Part shown: in pieces, positions 1-8,514 of the stretch
How positions within the stretch are numbered: position 1 is the first letter of the stretch
Layout: every line of letters begins with the position of its first letter
Source of the DNA: Allohoeflea poritis
GTDB lineage: Bacteria; Pseudomonadota; Alphaproteobacteria; Rhizobiales; Rhizobiaceae
Length of the DNA stretch: 64,000 nucleotides
Reading direction: 5' to 3'
NCBI RefSeq assembly: GCF_027889715.1
Contig: NZ_JAPJZH010000008.1
Coordinates: 62,001-126,000 of the forward strand
Made by a program: the position numbers and the translations under genes
Notes under the pieces: generated by a model
Told to the model about the DNA's origin: nothing
Seen by the model: only the letters and a program-made list of their open reading frames with translations
Databases searched by the model: none

Positions 1-741
1 AAAGCCAGGCCCGATTACAGCCATACCGCCTTGCACTGGAATGCGGCGAGCGGCGCCTTCGAGACGAATCCGATTCCCAGTTCCGACGGTCCGATCATCA
101 TCCGCATTCCGCTGTCGCCGCTTTCCATGCGGCTGGTCCGGGGCGGCGAGGCAATCGATACGCTTGAGCTGGATGACGTATCGGAGGCGGCCTGCATTGC
201 CTGGCTCGATGAGGGCCTGACGGAACATGGGCTGAATGCGGCTTCCAGCGTCAAACATCCCTTCAAGCTTCCGAAGGATGTCGTTGCCGTAACCGAATTC
301 AGGACCGACGGACTTGAAGCCGGCCTGCTGGCACTCGGCCGCTGGTACGATCTCGCCAGCCGGCAATTGCTGAACTTCGCATCGAAGCATGCCGCCATTA
401 TACCCGGACCGAGCCCTGTCTATTGCTGGCCGCATCATTTCGATATCGCCACCTATGTCGGTCTCGACGAGGAGGGTGGAGAGAACGCCCGCGGCATCGG
501 TGTCGGCATGTCGCCCGGCGACAAGGCCTATGGCGAGCCCTATTTCTACATCAATCCCTGGCCGCACCTTGCGACCGGAAACCTGCCGCCTCTACCTGCT
601 CCGGGACACTGGCATAAGGAAGGTTTCGTCGGCGCTGTCGCGACAGCCACCGAAATCCTGACCCTGGACGACAAGGAAGGCGGCCTCGCCGATTTCATCG
701 AAGGGGCATTCGCGCTCGGCCGCGAGAAGCTGGGGGCCTGA
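1..741 (+). CDS. Conserved hypothetical protein, DUF5996-like (5' end outside window)
   Basis: The reading frame is open from the first base, and the residues before the first possible start (PDYSHTALHW) look coding, so the gene probably begins upstream of the window. At least 246 residues are visible. The C-terminal half has a recognisable block, SPVYCWPHHFDIATYV followed by AYGEPYFYINPWP and PGHWHKEGFVGA. It is rich in Trp, His and Pro and resembles the DUF5996 type of uncharacterised proteins. There is no signal peptide or membrane segment in the visible part, so it is probably cytoplasmic. It ends 4 bases before the next gene on the same strand, which suggests co-transcription. The family match is from memory of motifs and no function is known. 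Confidence 0.7.
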   Translation, partial: KARPDYSHTALHWNAASGAFETNPIPSSDGPIIIRIPLSPLSMRLVRGGEAIDTLELDDVSEAACIAWLDEGLTEHGLNAASSVKHPFKLPKDVVAVTEFRTDGLEAGLLALGRWYDLASRQLLNFASKHAAIIPGPSPVYCWPHHFDIATYVGLDEEGGENARGIGVGMSPGDKAYGEPYFYINPWPHLATGNLPPLPAPGHWHKEGFVGAVATATEILTLDDKEGGLADFIEGAFALGREKLGA

Positions 742-745
742 TCTT

Positions 746-1429
746 ATGGCGGCAGCGCTCACGATCGCCATCCTTCTGGCCCTGTCCGTCTCGCTGGTCA
801 GGATCGGCGCCGTCGCCATGCGGCTGACGGGATTGCCGGAAAACATCGCCCGATTCCAGTGCGTCTCGGCCCTGACCGGAACCGGTTTCACCACCCATGA
901 AGCCGAGATGATCGCCAATTATCCGATCCGCCGCCGCATCGTGGTCGTGCTGATGGTGCTCGGCAATCTCGGACTGATTTCCATCGCCTCGACCTTCATC
1001 GTCGCCTTTGTCCGGACCGGGCCGGATACCCAGCATATCGCGATACAGGCGGCGATCCTGGCCGCCACCATCGCAGTGACCTTCCTGGTGCTGAGCAACA
1101 AGAGCCTCGACCGCGGCATGTGCGCGCTGATCGGCCATGTCCTGTTGCGCACCACATCGCTCGGCAAGGACGGCTATCACCGCATCTTGCAGATCGGCAA
1201 GGATCTCAGCATTGCCGAGCACGAATATTTCGGACCCGAGATACCGACCGACCGGCTGGATCTGGAAGGCGAGACCCTGCTCGCCATCCGCCCCGCCGGC
1301 TCCTGGCAGACGACGGCCGCCGCCGATGTGAAGACCCTCAGGCCGGGCGATACGCTGATCCTGTGCGGAGACGAGGCGGCGCATAAAGCGCTTGCACGAC
1401 ATTTCGGCAGGGACGAGGTCCGGAATTAG
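746..1429 (+). CDS. Membrane protein with C-terminal TrkA-C (RCK_C) domain
   Basis: The 227-residue protein has about three or four hydrophobic helices in residues 1-115 and a soluble C-terminal region (about 145-222). That region has the pattern of an RCK_C/TrkA-C regulatory domain, with a strand-rich segment ending in LRPGDTLILCGDEAAH. The conserved stretch FQCVSALTGTGFTTHEAE lies between the first two membrane segments. RCK_C domains bind ligands and gate ion or solute transport, so a small transporter or channel subunit is plausible, but no substrate can be read. It follows the preceding gene by 4 bases. Family-level assignment only. Confidence 0.7.
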   Translation: MAAALTIAILLALSVSLVRIGAVAMRLTGLPENIARFQCVSALTGTGFTTHEAEMIANYPIRRRIVVVLMVLGNLGLISIASTFIVAFVRTGPDTQHIAIQAAILAATIAVTFLVLSNKSLDRGMCALIGHVLLRTTSLGKDGYHRILQIGKDLSIAEHEYFGPEIPTDRLDLEGETLLAIRPAGSWQTTAAADVKTLRPGDTLILCGDEAAHKALARHFGRDEVRN

Positions 1430-1442
1430 AGCGAAATTAGGC

Positions 1443-1934
1443 TTAGGGCTTGCCTTGGGTCCAGGTCACATTCTGTCCGTAAAGCGGCACTGTGGACAGC
1501 GACATCTTCGCCGATCCATCCTGGACCTGGCGCGAATGCGACAGATAAATCAGTGTGTCGTTCTTCTTGTCGTAGATACGCTTGATGACCAGTTTCTTCC
1601 AGACGATCGAGCGCCTCTGCTTGAAGATTTCCTCGCCGCCCTCGTCCAGCTCGATATCGCCGATAACCACCGGACCGGTCTGGCGGCAGGCGATTGAGGA
1701 GTTGGACGGGTCCTCGAACCAGTTGCCCTTCTGCAGCCGGTCGATCACCCCGCGCTCGAAATAGGCGACATGGCAGGTCACGCCCAAAACCCCCGGATCC
1801 TCGACCGCATCGACGATAATGTCGTTGCCAAGCCAGTCGACGCCGACTTCCCCGACCTGTTCGGCCTGGGCCGGGTTCATTCCAGCTGCCGCCAGTGCAA
1901 AAACCGCACTTGCGCATAAAATCAGATACCGCAT
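1443..1934 (-). CDS. creA: CreA family protein
   Basis: The start at MRYLILCASAV is preferred over an upstream in-frame ATG because it follows a GGGAG ribosome binding site and opens directly into a signal peptide (AAAGMNPAQA, cleavage near residue 24). The mature protein of about 140 residues has the CreA pattern: VGVDWLGNDIIVDAVEDP, CHVAYFERG and SIACRQTGPV, with paired cysteines typical of periplasmic CreA. The family is widely conserved in proteobacteria and its biochemical role is unknown. It is convergent with the TrkA-C gene and ends 13 bases from it. Length and motif order are normal for the family. Confidence 0.88.
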   Translation of the reverse strand: MRYLILCASAVFALAAAGMNPAQAEQVGEVGVDWLGNDIIVDAVEDPGVLGVTCHVAYFERGVIDRLQKGNWFEDPSNSSIACRQTGPVVIGDIELDEGGEEIFKQRRSIVWKKLVIKRIYDKKNDTLIYLSHSRQVQDGSAKMSLSTVPLYGQNVTWTQGKP

Positions 1935-2014
1935 TGAAAACTCCCGTTCTTCCTTTGGCCTCATATAGGAACCCATGGAACCCGATTGCGAGGTCTAGCG
2001 GACGGATTGATAAC

Positions 2015-2038
2015 ACCGATCAACTTTTACCGATCAAC
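2015..2038. promoter_or_regulatory. Tandem 10-bp direct repeat upstream of ggt
   Basis: ACCGATCAAC occurs twice, at 2015-2024 and 2029-2038, separated by TTTT. This gives a 14-bp repeat about 95 to 118 bases before the ggt start codon. It may be a regulator binding site, but no regulator can be named. Confidence 0.35.
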
Positions 2039-2132
2039 GAGCCGAAGTACGCGGTCGGGCTGGACGACCCATAAGCTGCGCTCCATAGTTTGTAGTTTGG
2101 CCAGGCGCTTGGCAACGGCAAAGGAGGAGCCC

Positions 2133-3905
2133 ATGAAACCCGCAATCAGAAATGCACTAGGGACAGCCCTGTTCTCAAGCGCGCTTGTCATTGCCGGATG
2201 GGCCCACGGCCAGCAGGCAGCCGACAGTGTTGCTCCGGAAATCGCAACTGGCATTTCCGACCGCCAGGCTGTCAGTACCGGAAGCTTCATGGTCGCAAGC
2301 GCCAATCCACATGCGACAAGGGCCGGCAGGGATGTTCTGGCTGCGGGTGGAAACGCCATCGACGCGATGGTTGCCGTGCAGTTCGTGCTCGGCCTTGTCG
2401 AGCCGCAATCCTCAGGCATCGGCGGCGGCGCGTTCCTTGTTTATTTCGACAGTGCAGAAGGCCGACTGACCACCTATGACGGGCGCGAGACGGCACCGAG
2501 ATCGGCAACGCCGACCCTCTTCCTGGACGCCAATGGAGAACCGCTCAAGTTCTTCGATGCCGTCGTCGGCGGGCGCTCGGTCGGAACGCCCGGAACATTG
2601 AAACTGCTCCATGAGACGCACAAGATTCACGGAAAACTGCCCTGGCCGGACCTCATACAGCCGGCCATTGACCTGGCGCAGAACGGTTTCGAAGTGTCCG
2701 AGCGCCTGTTCGCCATGCTGTCGGCGGACGCCGAGCGGCTTGGTGTGCATGAGGAGACCCGCCTGTATTTCCTGGGTGCGGACGGAAAGCCGCACCCCGT
2801 CGGCCATGTGCTGACGAACCCGGCTTACGCGCAGACGCTCAGGCTGATTGCCGCCGAAGGTGCCGATGCGTTCTATCGAGGTCCGATAGCCGATGCCATC
2901 GTTGAAACGGTGCGCAACGGCAATCCTGACAATCCCGGCGTCCTGGCACTGCAAGACCTCGCCGCATATGAGATCAAGGAACGGGAGCCGGTCTGTCTGC
3001 CGTACCGCGGCTACAATGTCTGCGGCATGGGACCGCCCTCCTCCGGCGCGCTGACGGTCGGGCAGATCCTGGGCATTCTGGAGCCTTTTGACATGGCGGC
3101 CCAAAGCCCGTCCGATCCCGATACCTGGCGCCTCATCGGGGATGCGTCACGCCTCGCATTCGCCGATCGTGGGCGTTACATGGCCGACAGCGACTTCGTG
3201 CCGATGCCGACGCGTGGCCTGCTCGACCGCGCCTATCTCGACGAGCGCGCGCGCCTGATCGAGCCCGGAGCGGTGCTGCAGCCGGATGCGGTCCGGCCCG
3301 GCGCTCCGCCCTGGGACCATGCACGGCTGTGGGCCGATGACGAGAGCATCGAACTGCCCTCCACCAGTCATTTTTCCATTGTCGATGCCGACGGCAATGT
3401 TGTCTCGATGACCACGACGATCGAGAACGGCTTCGGATCGCGCCTGAAGACCGGCGGTTTCCTGCTCAACAACGAACTCACCGATTTTTCCTTCCGCACG
3501 CACCGCAACGGCGTTCCCATCGCCAATCGTGTGGAGCCCGGCAAGAGGCCGCGCTCATCCATGTCCCCGACCATCATCATGAAGGACGGCCAGCCCTATA
3601 TGGCGATCGGATCGCCCGGCGGCAGCCGCATCATCGGCTACGTCGCCAAGGCCATTATCGCCCATATCGACTGGGGACTGGACGTACAGGCGGCCATCAA
3701 CATGCCGCACCTGGTCAACCGCTTCGGAAGCTTCGATGTCGAGAAGGGAACCGAGGCCGAGAAACTGGCAGGCCCGTTGGAGGAACTGGGCTACAAGGTC
3801 AATATCCGCGATCTGAATTCCGGCCTGCATGCCATTGTCATTGCGCCGGACGGTCTTACAGGCGGCGCGGATCCGAGGCGCGAGGGAACCGTCGAAGGCA
3901 TGTAG
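2133..3905 (+). CDS. ggt: Gamma-glutamyltransferase (GGT) precursor
   Basis: The enzyme cleaves the gamma-glutamyl bond of glutathione and related compounds in the periplasm, by hydrolysis or transfer to an acceptor. The start at 2133 follows a strong AAGGAGGAG site and gives a signal peptide ending near AHGQQ. The frame is open further upstream, but that part lacks a ribosome binding site. Family motifs are clear: ANPHATRAGRDVLAAGGNAIDA near the N terminus, the autoprocessing site STSHFSIVDADGN, whose Thr411 should become the new N-terminal nucleophile of the small subunit, and PRSSMSPTI plus GSPGGSRII in the small subunit. The 590-residue length is normal. A tandem repeat lies upstream. 5-Oxoprolinase, which consumes a product of the same cycle, is encoded 48 kb away. 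Confidence 0.95.
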   Translation: MKPAIRNALGTALFSSALVIAGWAHGQQAADSVAPEIATGISDRQAVSTGSFMVASANPHATRAGRDVLAAGGNAIDAMVAVQFVLGLVEPQSSGIGGGAFLVYFDSAEGRLTTYDGRETAPRSATPTLFLDANGEPLKFFDAVVGGRSVGTPGTLKLLHETHKIHGKLPWPDLIQPAIDLAQNGFEVSERLFAMLSADAERLGVHEETRLYFLGADGKPHPVGHVLTNPAYAQTLRLIAAEGADAFYRGPIADAIVETVRNGNPDNPGVLALQDLAAYEIKEREPVCLPYRGYNVCGMGPPSSGALTVGQILGILEPFDMAAQSPSDPDTWRLIGDASRLAFADRGRYMADSDFVPMPTRGLLDRAYLDERARLIEPGAVLQPDAVRPGAPPWDHARLWADDESIELPSTSHFSIVDADGNVVSMTTTIENGFGSRLKTGGFLLNNELTDFSFRTHRNGVPIANRVEPGKRPRSSMSPTIIMKDGQPYMAIGSPGGSRIIGYVAKAIIAHIDWGLDVQAAINMPHLVNRFGSFDVEKGTEAEKLAGPLEELGYKVNIRDLNSGLHAIVIAPDGLTGGADPRREGTVEGM

Positions 3906-4023
3906 CACACGGCCCGGGTTGACCTGCCAGTAGGATATAGCTTCTGCGCCCCAACTTGGCCGCTCCGTGCTGCCTCGGCCTTGCGGCTTGGACGCCCATG
4001 GAATGCGCACTATAATGGGTATC

Positions 4024-4182
4024 ATGAACATGGCGACCATGAGCACGAACAGGCTGATCCTGACCGGTATCGCGGTCCTTTTCGCTGCGCTGGCCACCGG
4101 CATGGCCTTTGCCGGCTGGCTCAATCATGGCGCGGAGATTTTTCTCACCTATGCATCTGTGGGCCTGGCCTGGTGCTTCTGA
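4024..4182 (+). CDS. Small single-span membrane protein, 52 residues
   Basis: This short frame encodes a hydrophobic helix (LILTGIAVLFAALATGMAFAGW) followed by a short tail ending LAWCF. Similar mini-proteins ending in WCF occur near SCO genes in rhizobia, as far as I recall, which is the main reason to call it real. Start codons at 4024, 4030 and 4039 are all possible and none has a good ribosome binding site. It lies between ggt and the SCO gene on the same strand. It may be a small partner of the copper or respiratory assembly protein downstream, but that is inference. Confidence 0.5.
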   Translation: MNMATMSTNRLILTGIAVLFAALATGMAFAGWLNHGAEIFLTYASVGLAWCF

Positions 4183-4308
4183 CCGCCAAACGGGCGACGA
4201 TCACATTTTGTCATGTGTCAAATTGGCCCGGTGACTTCACCGCCCGAGGTCTCTAGAACTGATCGGAACCAGCGCGAACACGCCCCATATTCGCAAGCGG
4301 AGACACCC

Positions 4309-4908
4309 ATGGCAGCCGTCAGAACCGTCCTGATCGTCCTTATCGCGATTCTCGGTGCGGCCTTTGCCTGGCTAGCCTTCGAATGGTCGCGTTCGGACAC
4401 GGCACTGGCGGAAAATCCCTACGGTGTGGCCTTTCAACTTGTCGATCAGACCGGCGCACCGATTACCGAGGCGGCCTTTCAGGACAAGCCGACCGCCCTC
4501 TTTTTCGGGTTTACGCATTGCCCGGAGGTCTGCCCGACGACACTCTTCGAAATGGACGGCTGGCTGCAAGCGGTCGATCCGGACGGCGACCGGATCAATG
4601 CCTATTTCGTGACGGTCGATCCGGAGCGCGATACGCATGATATCCTGGGTCAGTACATCTCCAATGTGACCAAGCGCGTTGTCGGCATTACCGGAGAGCC
4701 GGAAAAAGTCCGGGCCATGGCGAAAGGCTTCAATGTCTATTTCAAGAGGGTTCCGATCGACCAGGAGTCCGGGGACGACGACTACACGATGGATCACTTC
4801 GCCTCCATATTCCTTTTGGGCGATGGCGGCCGCTTCAAGAGCACCATTGCCTATGGCGAGAACAGCGATATCGCCATCAAGAAGCTCGAAAACCTTATTG
4901 AGGGCTGA
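4309..4908 (+). CDS. SCO1/SenC family copper chaperone
   Basis: SCO proteins deliver copper to the CuA site of cytochrome c oxidase from the periplasmic face of the inner membrane. The 199-residue protein has an N-terminal anchor (residues 5-23) and a thioredoxin-like domain. The copper ligands are visible as Cys71 and Cys75 in THCPEVCPTTL and His163 in YTMDHFASIF. The start at 4309 follows GCGGAGA; a longer in-frame start at 4213 has no ribosome site and would put 32 polar residues before the anchor. prmA follows 62 bases downstream on the same strand. Confidence 0.93.
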   Translation: MAAVRTVLIVLIAILGAAFAWLAFEWSRSDTALAENPYGVAFQLVDQTGAPITEAAFQDKPTALFFGFTHCPEVCPTTLFEMDGWLQAVDPDGDRINAYFVTVDPERDTHDILGQYISNVTKRVVGITGEPEKVRAMAKGFNVYFKRVPIDQESGDDDYTMDHFASIFLLGDGGRFKSTIAYGENSDIAIKKLENLIEG

Positions 4909-4970
4909 GCGGTCCCGGCAACCCGCCTGACGCCGAAGGCGCGTGGCGTGGCTGCAAGCGATAGCAGACA

Positions 4971-5846
4971 ATGAAACAGATCCGCCTCTTCATCACCGCG
5001 AGCCAGGCCGAATGCGCCACGGCGCTCGAACTGCTTAGCGAACGGTTCGAGGATGCGGGCTACCCGATCGCGACGATGGAGGTCGATGAAGCAAACGACC
5101 GATGGGAGGCCTCGCTCTATGCACCGACAGCGGAGCAGGAGGCGCTGGTTCGTTCGATACAGGATTGCCTGAAACCCGCAATTCCGGATGCGCCCATCGA
5201 GACGGAACATCTTCCCGACATCGATTGGGTCGCGCACGCCCTCGAAGGGCTTCAGCCCGTGCGGGCCGGCCGTTTTCTTGTGCATGGCTCCCATGACCGC
5301 GACAAGGTCCGACCCGGCGATCTTTGCATCGAGATCGATGCGGGCCGCGCTTTCGGCACCGGCCATCATGGCACGACGGAAGGGTGCCTGGAAATGATCG
5401 GCGCTGTGGCCCGGCAGCGCCGCTTCAGGCACGTGCTTGACCTTGGAACGGGCAGCGGCGTGCTGGCCATTGGCCTTGCGAAGCTCATGCCCGCCTCGAT
5501 CCTTGCAACCGACATAGACCCTGTCGCCATCGCGGTCGCGAGGCAAAACGCCAGAAAAAACGGCTGCGGATCGCGGATAGGCTGGGCCACCGCCGCCGGT
5601 TTCCATTCCGGCATTTTTGCGCGACACGGCCCCTTCGACCTGATCGTCGCCAATATTCTCGCAAGGCCGCTCATGGGGATGGCCCCTTCCCTCAGCCGCA
5701 ACCTCGCTGCCGGCGGACAGGTCATACTTTCGGGCATTCTGTCGGAGCAGCGCCGCAAGGTGCTGGCGGCCTACAATGTCCAGGGACTCTACCACCGCAA
5801 GACGCTCTGGCGCGATGGCTGGGTTACCCTGCATCTCGGCCGCTGA
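4971..5846 (+). CDS. prmA: Ribosomal protein L11 methyltransferase PrmA
   Basis: PrmA methylates ribosomal protein L11 on several amino groups using S-adenosylmethionine, in the cytoplasm. The 291-residue protein has the substrate-recognition N-terminal domain, then the Rossmann methyltransferase core with EIDAGRAFGTGHHGTTEGCL, the SAM-binding loop VLDLGTGSGVLAIGLAKL, the acidic motif TDIDPVAI, and the catalytic-site motif LIVANILARPL. Length and order match the family. It converges on the DUF1127 gene, whose terminator lies just past its stop codon. Confidence 0.96.
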   Translation: MKQIRLFITASQAECATALELLSERFEDAGYPIATMEVDEANDRWEASLYAPTAEQEALVRSIQDCLKPAIPDAPIETEHLPDIDWVAHALEGLQPVRAGRFLVHGSHDRDKVRPGDLCIEIDAGRAFGTGHHGTTEGCLEMIGAVARQRRFRHVLDLGTGSGVLAIGLAKLMPASILATDIDPVAIAVARQNARKNGCGSRIGWATAAGFHSGIFARHGPFDLIVANILARPLMGMAPSLSRNLAAGGQVILSGILSEQRRKVLAAYNVQGLYHRKTLWRDGWVTLHLGR

Positions 5847-5853
5847 CGGCGCA

Positions 5854-5881
5854 GAACAAAACGGCGCCCGTTTGAGCGCCG
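5854..5881 (-). terminator. Rho-independent terminator of first DUF1127 gene
   Basis: On the minus strand CGGCGC, an 8-base loop and GCGCCG form a stem followed by TTTTGTT. It begins about 45 bases past the stop codon of the DUF1127 gene at 5925. Confidence 0.8.
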
Positions 5882-5924
5882 CTTCACGCCGGACCCTGTC
5901 CGGGCACCGGCTGGAACCCGCCGT

Positions 5925-6098
5925 TCAGAATTCGAACGTCGAGCGGGTTTTCCCTTCAAGGTCCTTTCGGCTGATACCCAGCGACTGCAGCGTGGCATCG
6001 TCCTGGGTGCTCAGATATCCGCGAATCAGGCCCCGCGCTTTTTCTTCACGCGCGGCGATCACACGGTCATAGGCCTTTCTGAATACGGAACGTGTCAT
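5925..6098 (-). CDS. DUF1127 mini-protein (57 residues)
   Basis: The 57-residue, Arg-rich protein begins MTRSVFRKAYDRVIAAR and ends RKDLEGKTRSTFEF. It carries the DUF1127 signature DDATLQSLGISRKDL. The start follows AAAGGA. DUF1127 proteins are small regulatory or RNA-associated factors in alphaproteobacteria, with reported roles in phosphate, carbon and stress metabolism in Agrobacterium and Rhodobacter; the precise role here is unknown. It is one of two adjacent paralogues, each followed by its own terminator, so they are probably expressed as separate short transcripts. Confidence 0.88.
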   Translation of the reverse strand: MTRSVFRKAYDRVIAAREEKARGLIRGYLSTQDDATLQSLGISRKDLEGKTRSTFEF

Positions 6099-6245
6099 CG
6101 GATTGTCCTTTCAATTCTGACTTCATTTCTTGCTCGAATCCGATTTGGGTTCCGATTGTGGCAGCGTCAGACATGAAAGCGCAGATCAGCCGTGCTTGAA
6201 GGGCATGGCTGCGATGAACGGAATTTTGCGGAACTTGCAAAACAA

Positions 6246-6268
6246 AACGGCGCCCTGAGGGCGCCGCA
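6246..6268 (-). terminator. Rho-independent terminator of second DUF1127 gene
   Basis: A perfect 8-bp stem (CGGCGCCC, loop of 3, GGGCGCCG) is followed on the minus strand by TTTTGTTTTGC. It lies about 50 bases beyond the stop of the gene at 6316. Confidence 0.88.
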
Positions 6269-6315
6269 GCAAACCGGTATTGTGCCCGGTAAAGGAAATG
6301 TCGTGCCGGAAAGCC

Positions 6316-6489
6316 TTAGAAGGGAAACGGCGTCTTGGCGGACCGCATCAGCTCTTCCCGGCTGTGGCCAAGAGACTTGAGTGTGGCATCGTCGAGCGAC
6401 AGCAGCGCACCATTGACATAGCGGCGTGCCTCTTTTTCGCGCGCGGCTGCGACACGGTCGAAAGCGTTGCGGAAAAACGACTTGGACAT
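6316..6489 (-). CDS. DUF1127 mini-protein (57 residues), paralogue
   Basis: This is a second 57-residue DUF1127 protein, starting MSKSFFRNAFDRVAAAREK, with the signature DDATLKSLGHSREEL. It is roughly half identical to its neighbour at 5925-6098 and exactly the same length, consistent with a tandem duplication followed by divergence. The ribosome site is AGGAAC. The promoter should lie in the AT-richer 170 bases between this gene and the divergent aminopeptidase gene. The function is inferred only from the family. Confidence 0.88.
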   Translation of the reverse strand: MSKSFFRNAFDRVAAAREKEARRYVNGALLSLDDATLKSLGHSREELMRSAKTPFPF

Positions 6490-6657
6490 GGGAAAGTTCC
6501 TCTTAAATCTTGTTTTCCAATGTGCTGTTGGCGCTATATATACGCCGCTGCCGGGCGAACTGTTAGGTGGTTTTGCGCATGGTAGCCCTGCATTTGCTGC
6601 ATATGCGAAGAGTTTGCTGCATCCGCTAACCGCGTCCTGAAAACACGAGGATTGTCC

Positions 6658-8514
6658 ATGTTCCAGAGTTTTGACGTCACGGCGACGGCCGCCGCCTCCT
6701 CAGAACGGCTGGAGCGCCTGCGCACGTGCTTTGACGAGGCGGGCATCGATGCGCTGCTCGTGCCCCGGTCCGACCGGTTTCAGGGTGAATATGTCCCCGA
6801 AAGCGAAGCGCGCCTGGCATGGCTGACGGGTTTCACCGGTTCCGCGGGCGTCGCGCTGGTTCTGCGCGACAGCGCTCACGTCTTCGTCGACGGCCGCTAT
6901 GCGACCCAGGTCCGGCAGGAAGTCGACCTCGACCTGTTCACGCCCGAGGACCTGATCAAGAACCCGCCGCGCATTTGGCTCGAAAAGAACGCACCACAGG
7001 GCCTCCGTATCGGCATCGATCCCTGGCTTCACACGCTGGCCGAGGCTCGCGTGCTCGAAAAGGCCGCGAGAAAGATCAACGGCACGTTGGTGCGCCTGGA
7101 AAGCAATCCGGTTGACGCCATCTGGCATGACCGGCCGGACGAACCCGTGGGATCGGTGTCGATGCAGCCGGACAGTTATGCCGGGCAACCGGCCCGGGAA
7201 AAGCTTGCGCAGCTGGCAGAAGCCGTAAAGGAGGCGGCCGCCGACACCTGCGTCATCACCGATCCCTCATCGATTGCCTGGCTTTTCAATATTCGCGGCA
7301 GTGATGTCCCCCACACGCCCCATCCGCTGGCTTTCGCCATCATCGGTTCAGACGGCAAAAGCCGGCTGTTCCTGGATGACCGCAAGCTCGGCAAGGAGGC
7401 CGCTGAATACCTCGCCGATCTGACCGGGCTTCAAGCGCCCGGCGATTTCGAGACGGCGCTTGCCGCGATCGGCAAGGAAGGCGCGAAAGTCATGCTCGAT
7501 CCCAATCTGGCACCGGCCAGGGTTGCAGCGCTGATCACCGAGGCCGGCGGCACATTGGTTGAAGAGGCCGATCCCGCACGCCTGCCACGCGCACAAAAGA
7601 ACGCTGTTGAACTGGCGGGCAGCCGAACCGCCCATGAGCGCGATGGCGCCGCGATGGTCTCGTTTCTCGCATGGCTCGACCGGCAACAACCGGGAACGGT
7701 GGACGAAATCAGCGCTGTGCGCAATCTCGAGGAAGCCCGCCGCGCAACCGGCGAGCGCCTGCAGATGCCGCTGCTCGACATTTCATTCGACACCATCTCC
7801 GGAGCCGGCCCGAACGGGGCGGTCATCCACTACCGGGTCAACACCGACACAAACCGGACCCTCAATAGGGGCGAGATCTATCTCGTCGATTCCGGCGGCC
7901 AGTACCGCGACGGCACGACGGACATAACCCGGACGGTTCCGGTCGGACCGGTGGGCAATGACGAGAAACGGTTTTTCACGCTGGTCCTGAAAGGCATGAT
8001 CGCCCTCACCCTGATGCGCTTCCCGGAGGGCACGCGCGGCATCGATATCGATGCCATCGCCCGCATGGCGCTTTGGAAGGCGGGGGCGGACTACGCCCAC
8101 GGAACCGGCCATGGTGTCGGCTCCTATCTCTCCGTTCATGAGGGTCCGCAGAGCATTTCCCGTCGCGGCCTGCAGGAGTTGAAACCCGGTATGATCCTGT
8201 CCAACGAGCCCGGCTATTATCACGAGGGTGCCTTCGGTATCCGTATTGAGAACCTTGTCGCCGTGAATGAAGCCGCACCCATCGAGGGCGGTGACAACCC
8301 GATGCTCGGCTTCGAAACGCTGACGCTGTGCCCGATCGACCGGCGGCTGGTCGTCGCGGATCTTCTCAGTCCGGACGAGCTTGCCTGGCTCAACGGCTAT
8401 CACAACCGTGTCCGCGACGTGCTGGCGCCGCTCGTCGGCGCGCAGGAGGACAGGGACTGGCTGGCCGCGATGACAGCTCCGATCAGCCAAGACCGGCCGC
8501 ACGCAGCGAAATAA
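6658..8514 (+). CDS. pepP: Xaa-Pro aminopeptidase, M24B family (aminopeptidase P)
   Basis: The enzyme removes an N-terminal residue that precedes proline. The 618-residue length matches the long three-domain form of aminopeptidase P, with two N-terminal creatinase-like domains and a C-terminal pita-bread catalytic domain. Metal ligands and motifs are visible: YLVDSGGQYRDGTTDITRTV (two Asp), HGTGHGVGSYLSVHEGP (His), NEPGYYHEGAFGIRIENL (two Glu). The ATG at 6658 is chosen because ACGAGG lies 8 bases upstream; a TTG two codons earlier is less likely. No signal peptide is present, so it is cytoplasmic. Its 3' end overlaps the convergent azlD gene by 32 bases. Confidence 0.94.
   Translation: MFQSFDVTATAAASSERLERLRTCFDEAGIDALLVPRSDRFQGEYVPESEARLAWLTGFTGSAGVALVLRDSAHVFVDGRYATQVRQEVDLDLFTPEDLIKNPPRIWLEKNAPQGLRIGIDPWLHTLAEARVLEKAARKINGTLVRLESNPVDAIWHDRPDEPVGSVSMQPDSYAGQPAREKLAQLAEAVKEAAADTCVITDPSSIAWLFNIRGSDVPHTPHPLAFAIIGSDGKSRLFLDDRKLGKEAAEYLADLTGLQAPGDFETALAAIGKEGAKVMLDPNLAPARVAALITEAGGTLVEEADPARLPRAQKNAVELAGSRTAHERDGAAMVSFLAWLDRQQPGTVDEISAVRNLEEARRATGERLQMPLLDISFDTISGAGPNGAVIHYRVNTDTNRTLNRGEIYLVDSGGQYRDGTTDITRTVPVGPVGNDEKRFFTLVLKGMIALTLMRFPEGTRGIDIDAIARMALWKAGADYAHGTGHGVGSYLSVHEGPQSISRRGLQELKPGMILSNEPGYYHEGAFGIRIENLVAVNEAAPIEGGDNPMLGFETLTLCPIDRRLVVADLLSPDELAWLNGYHNRVRDVLAPLVGAQEDRDWLAAMTAPISQDRPHAAK

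Noticed and set aside
4200-4225. TGTCATGTGTCAA before the SCO gene as a possible Pho box
   Set aside because: The two halves are 7 bases apart rather than 11, so they do not fit the PhoB site geometry.
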